Shown: positions 63,301 through 64,000 of the stretch, piece by piece
How the letters are laid out: each line of letters opens with the position of its first letter
How positions within the stretch are numbered: the stretch's first letter is position 1
Assembly (NCBI RefSeq): GCF_963682185.1
Contig: NZ_OY821667.1
Span: 4,539,501-4,603,500, forward strand
Source of the DNA: an uncultured Cohaesibacter sp.
Lineage (GTDB): Bacteria; Pseudomonadota; Alphaproteobacteria; Rhizobiales; Cohaesibacteraceae
Direction: 5' to 3'
DNA: 64,000 bases
Notes under the pieces: model-generated
The model's database searches: none
What the model was told of the DNA's origin: nothing
What the model saw: only the letters and a program-made list of their open reading frames with translations
Position numbers and translations under genes: made by a program

Positions 63301-64000
63301 CAACATGATATCGTCGGGTTTGACGCGATATTGCGCCCGACGCTCGATGGCGCGGCCGGAGCCTTCCTGCATCCGCACAACCAGATCAGCGATCTTGGGG
63401 CGGGTGGAGGCACGCAACGCTCCGAGGCTGAAGTCATATTGGCCCTTGCCGTCTGCGTCCAGTGCGGGCAGTGGGCCCAGCGGTATCCGCTCTATGCCGG
63501 TATCTTCTTCTTCGGCCAGACCAAAGAGATAGCCTTCAAAGCCATCCATCTTGCGGGTTTCGCGCACCAGTATATCGCCGGAAAGGGCGAGACCGGCAGC
63601 CGGAGCGCCATAAAGATAGCGCCCTTCGATGGCACCGGTTGCGCTATCGCCAACGGCAATGACGTCTCCGTCGGGCGTCAGGGTCATATCGGTACGATCA
63701 GGGATGAAATCCTCGACAAGGAAACTCACTTCGCCAAGGGCCGGTTTCTTCGGATCGGCAAAGATCTGAACCCGCCAGCCGCCGCGTTTGGCGTTACTGA
63801 GAAGGGGTAGATCCACTGAATACCCCCCGAGCGCCTTGCCCGAGCCGATCAGACGTTGGGCTTCCACGCCATCGGGGCGCAGGAATGAGAAGGTGAGCGG
63901 CAGATCTTTCACAGCACGGGCGGTGTCATCGCGCGCCAAAGCAGAGACATGCACCTCCTCGCCAGGGCGATAGACCCCACGCTCGGTCCATGCATAGACA
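60304..64000 (-). CDS. Bacterial alpha-2-macroglobulin (5' end beyond window)
   Basis: About 1,231 C-terminal residues are visible; the family is usually 1,500-1,800 long, so several hundred N-terminal residues, including any lipoprotein signal, lie past the right edge. The edge region reads TERGVYRPGEEVHVSALARD, the MG2-type motif. The thioester motif CAEQ is intact (codons 61663-61674, YPYGCAEQITSR), as needed for trapping proteases. Later come the alpha-alpha toroid (QSDMGGFSLWGGGY) and C-terminal domain. Bacterial A2M guards the periplasm from foreign proteases and travels with pbpC, as here. Confidence 0.95.
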   Translation of the reverse strand, partial: VYAWTERGVYRPGEEVHVSALARDDTARAVKDLPLTFSFLRPDGVEAQRLIGSGKALGGYSVDLPLLSNAKRGGWRVQIFADPKKPALGEVSFLVEDFIPDRTDMTLTPDGDVIAVGDSATGAIEGRYLYGAPAAGLALSGDILVRETRKMDGFEGYLFGLAEEEDTGIERIPLGPLPALDADGKGQYDFSLGALRASTRPKIADLVVRMQEGSGRAIERRAQYRVKPDDIMLGIKPQFDGNQVSENSDAQFQLIAVSPDASRASQSSVDWSLVKIERQYQWYRNGSSWYSESVDLESKVADGQVDLGTGDPAKLSLPVEWGRYRLTLGDSTSVEFRAGWASAGSLDTPDGLELALDKPSYKAGETAKLKVSPRFAGKLLLAIGTDRISKTLSVDVPAEGTTLDIPVEEDWGAGAYLLANLYRPSDKGASRNPMRAIGVEWLGVSPEERALSISMEAPETIRPREQMEVPVKVDGLKAGEEAYVTVALVDEGILNLTGYKTPDPVGRYFGQRRLGVDIRDLYGRLIDGSNGAFGALRTGGDGGGPQMDASGDVPTQELVAFVSGIVRLDENGAAKVAFDIPQFNGTARLMATAWTDNAVGSSDEDTIIRDPIVVHVSLPKVLAPGDTSRAIIELTNLEAPEGDYHLELITSESLALDIAKAPETVTLKKDEMVSLSVPLTGFKEGMGDVTVKLTSTSGDGLGILYDAQMPVRSGVLPLTTVTRVPLTAGGGELKLDAAWMAGLQKHNATLSVSVNEPGTYDVASLLMQLDRYPYGCAEQITSRALPLLYAKELAFNLPEELASLSGTAMKERIEKAINKLLSYQSDMGGFSLWGGGYVDDPWLTAYATDFLTRAQEQGFKVPQEAMKRALQDIKNRLAYQSDLQRDSASVAYGLYDLARNRMASAGDLRYYVETKLDSFDSPFSRAQLGAALALYGDRTRAERAFDSALWLAERREGDMAMSEGGVYSFSSLQRDVAGMLALASEVSPALGSLEGIKALARRIHDPEKRLNTQEQVWMVLAARAEAEATADLGISVNGVASSGPLVASYNGQAIDEEPVTIVNGGDAPLEALVTVVASPSEPLPAGGNGFAISRSYHALDGSPVNVAEVKQNERLVVVVNATQFDDEPSRLMISDLLPAGLEVENPHLVKSAEQQNFSWLPKTDVAHVEFRKDRVLAAINREQGGAKDFTIAYTVRAVSPGSFMHPAAVIEDMYRPEKAARTASGWMNVIR

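Noticed and set aside
1-64000. Mobile elements, CRISPR arrays, tRNA or rRNA genes
   Set aside because: No transposase or integrase gene, regularly spaced repeats or RNA-gene cores were seen when reading the window; a tRNA scan would be needed to be certain.

Overview
The window reads as a gene-dense chromosomal segment of a free-living, probably marine alphaproteobacterium. The pointers are a Na+-pumping NADH dehydrogenase, 2-aminoethylphosphonate degradation, the BioMNY biotin transporter, fused PntA plus PntB transhydrogenase, and many ABC transporters with GntR, LysR, DeoR and XRE regulators. A Cohaesibacter-like member of the Hyphomicrobiales would fit, but that is inference from gene content. 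No rRNA, tRNA, CRISPR array, insertion sequence or phage gene was seen.

Layout. 1-2 kb: a MATE efflux protein running off the left edge and a small membrane protein. 2-9.5 kb: the Na+-NQR locus, with nqrABCDEF on the plus strand and its maturation genes apbE and nqrM divergent on the minus strand. 9.6-19.8 kb: a GFA-family protein, an orphan HutC-type regulator, a gcvP-sdaA operon divergent from an XRE-cupin regulator with a 22-bp palindrome between them, a GNAT acetyltransferase, an EF-hand/poly-proline protein, a DUF533 protein and a small membrane protein.

20.4-32.4 kb: a LysR regulator, a five-gene peptide-type ABC importer, phnW, phnX, a phosphonate-monoester/phosphodiester hydrolase of the sulfatase superfamily, and a convergent metallophosphoesterase. 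This looks like uptake and stepwise breakdown of 2-aminoethylphosphonate or its esters to acetaldehyde, alanine and phosphate. 33-38.9 kb: a DeoR regulator, a Ugp-like ABC importer and a TIM-barrel isomerase/epimerase; the substrate is unknown, but polyol, sugar or glycerophosphoryl compounds are plausible. Together these two blocks form an 18-kb carbon/phosphorus scavenging region and are the most interesting part of the window.

39.3-47.3 kb: bioMNY, glucokinase, a 6-phosphogluconolactonase with an altered catalytic motif, and pntAB. 47.4-60 kb: a divergent LysR/NmrA-family reductase pair, an N-acetylglucosamine operon (BadF-type kinase, GntR/UTRA regulator, nagA), guanine deaminase, an orphan ferredoxin-reductase-like flavoprotein, purU and a TetR regulator with a clear operator. 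58.1-64 kb: pbpC (penicillin-binding protein 1C) and an alpha-2-macroglobulin running off the right edge, the usual periplasmic defence and cell-wall repair pair.
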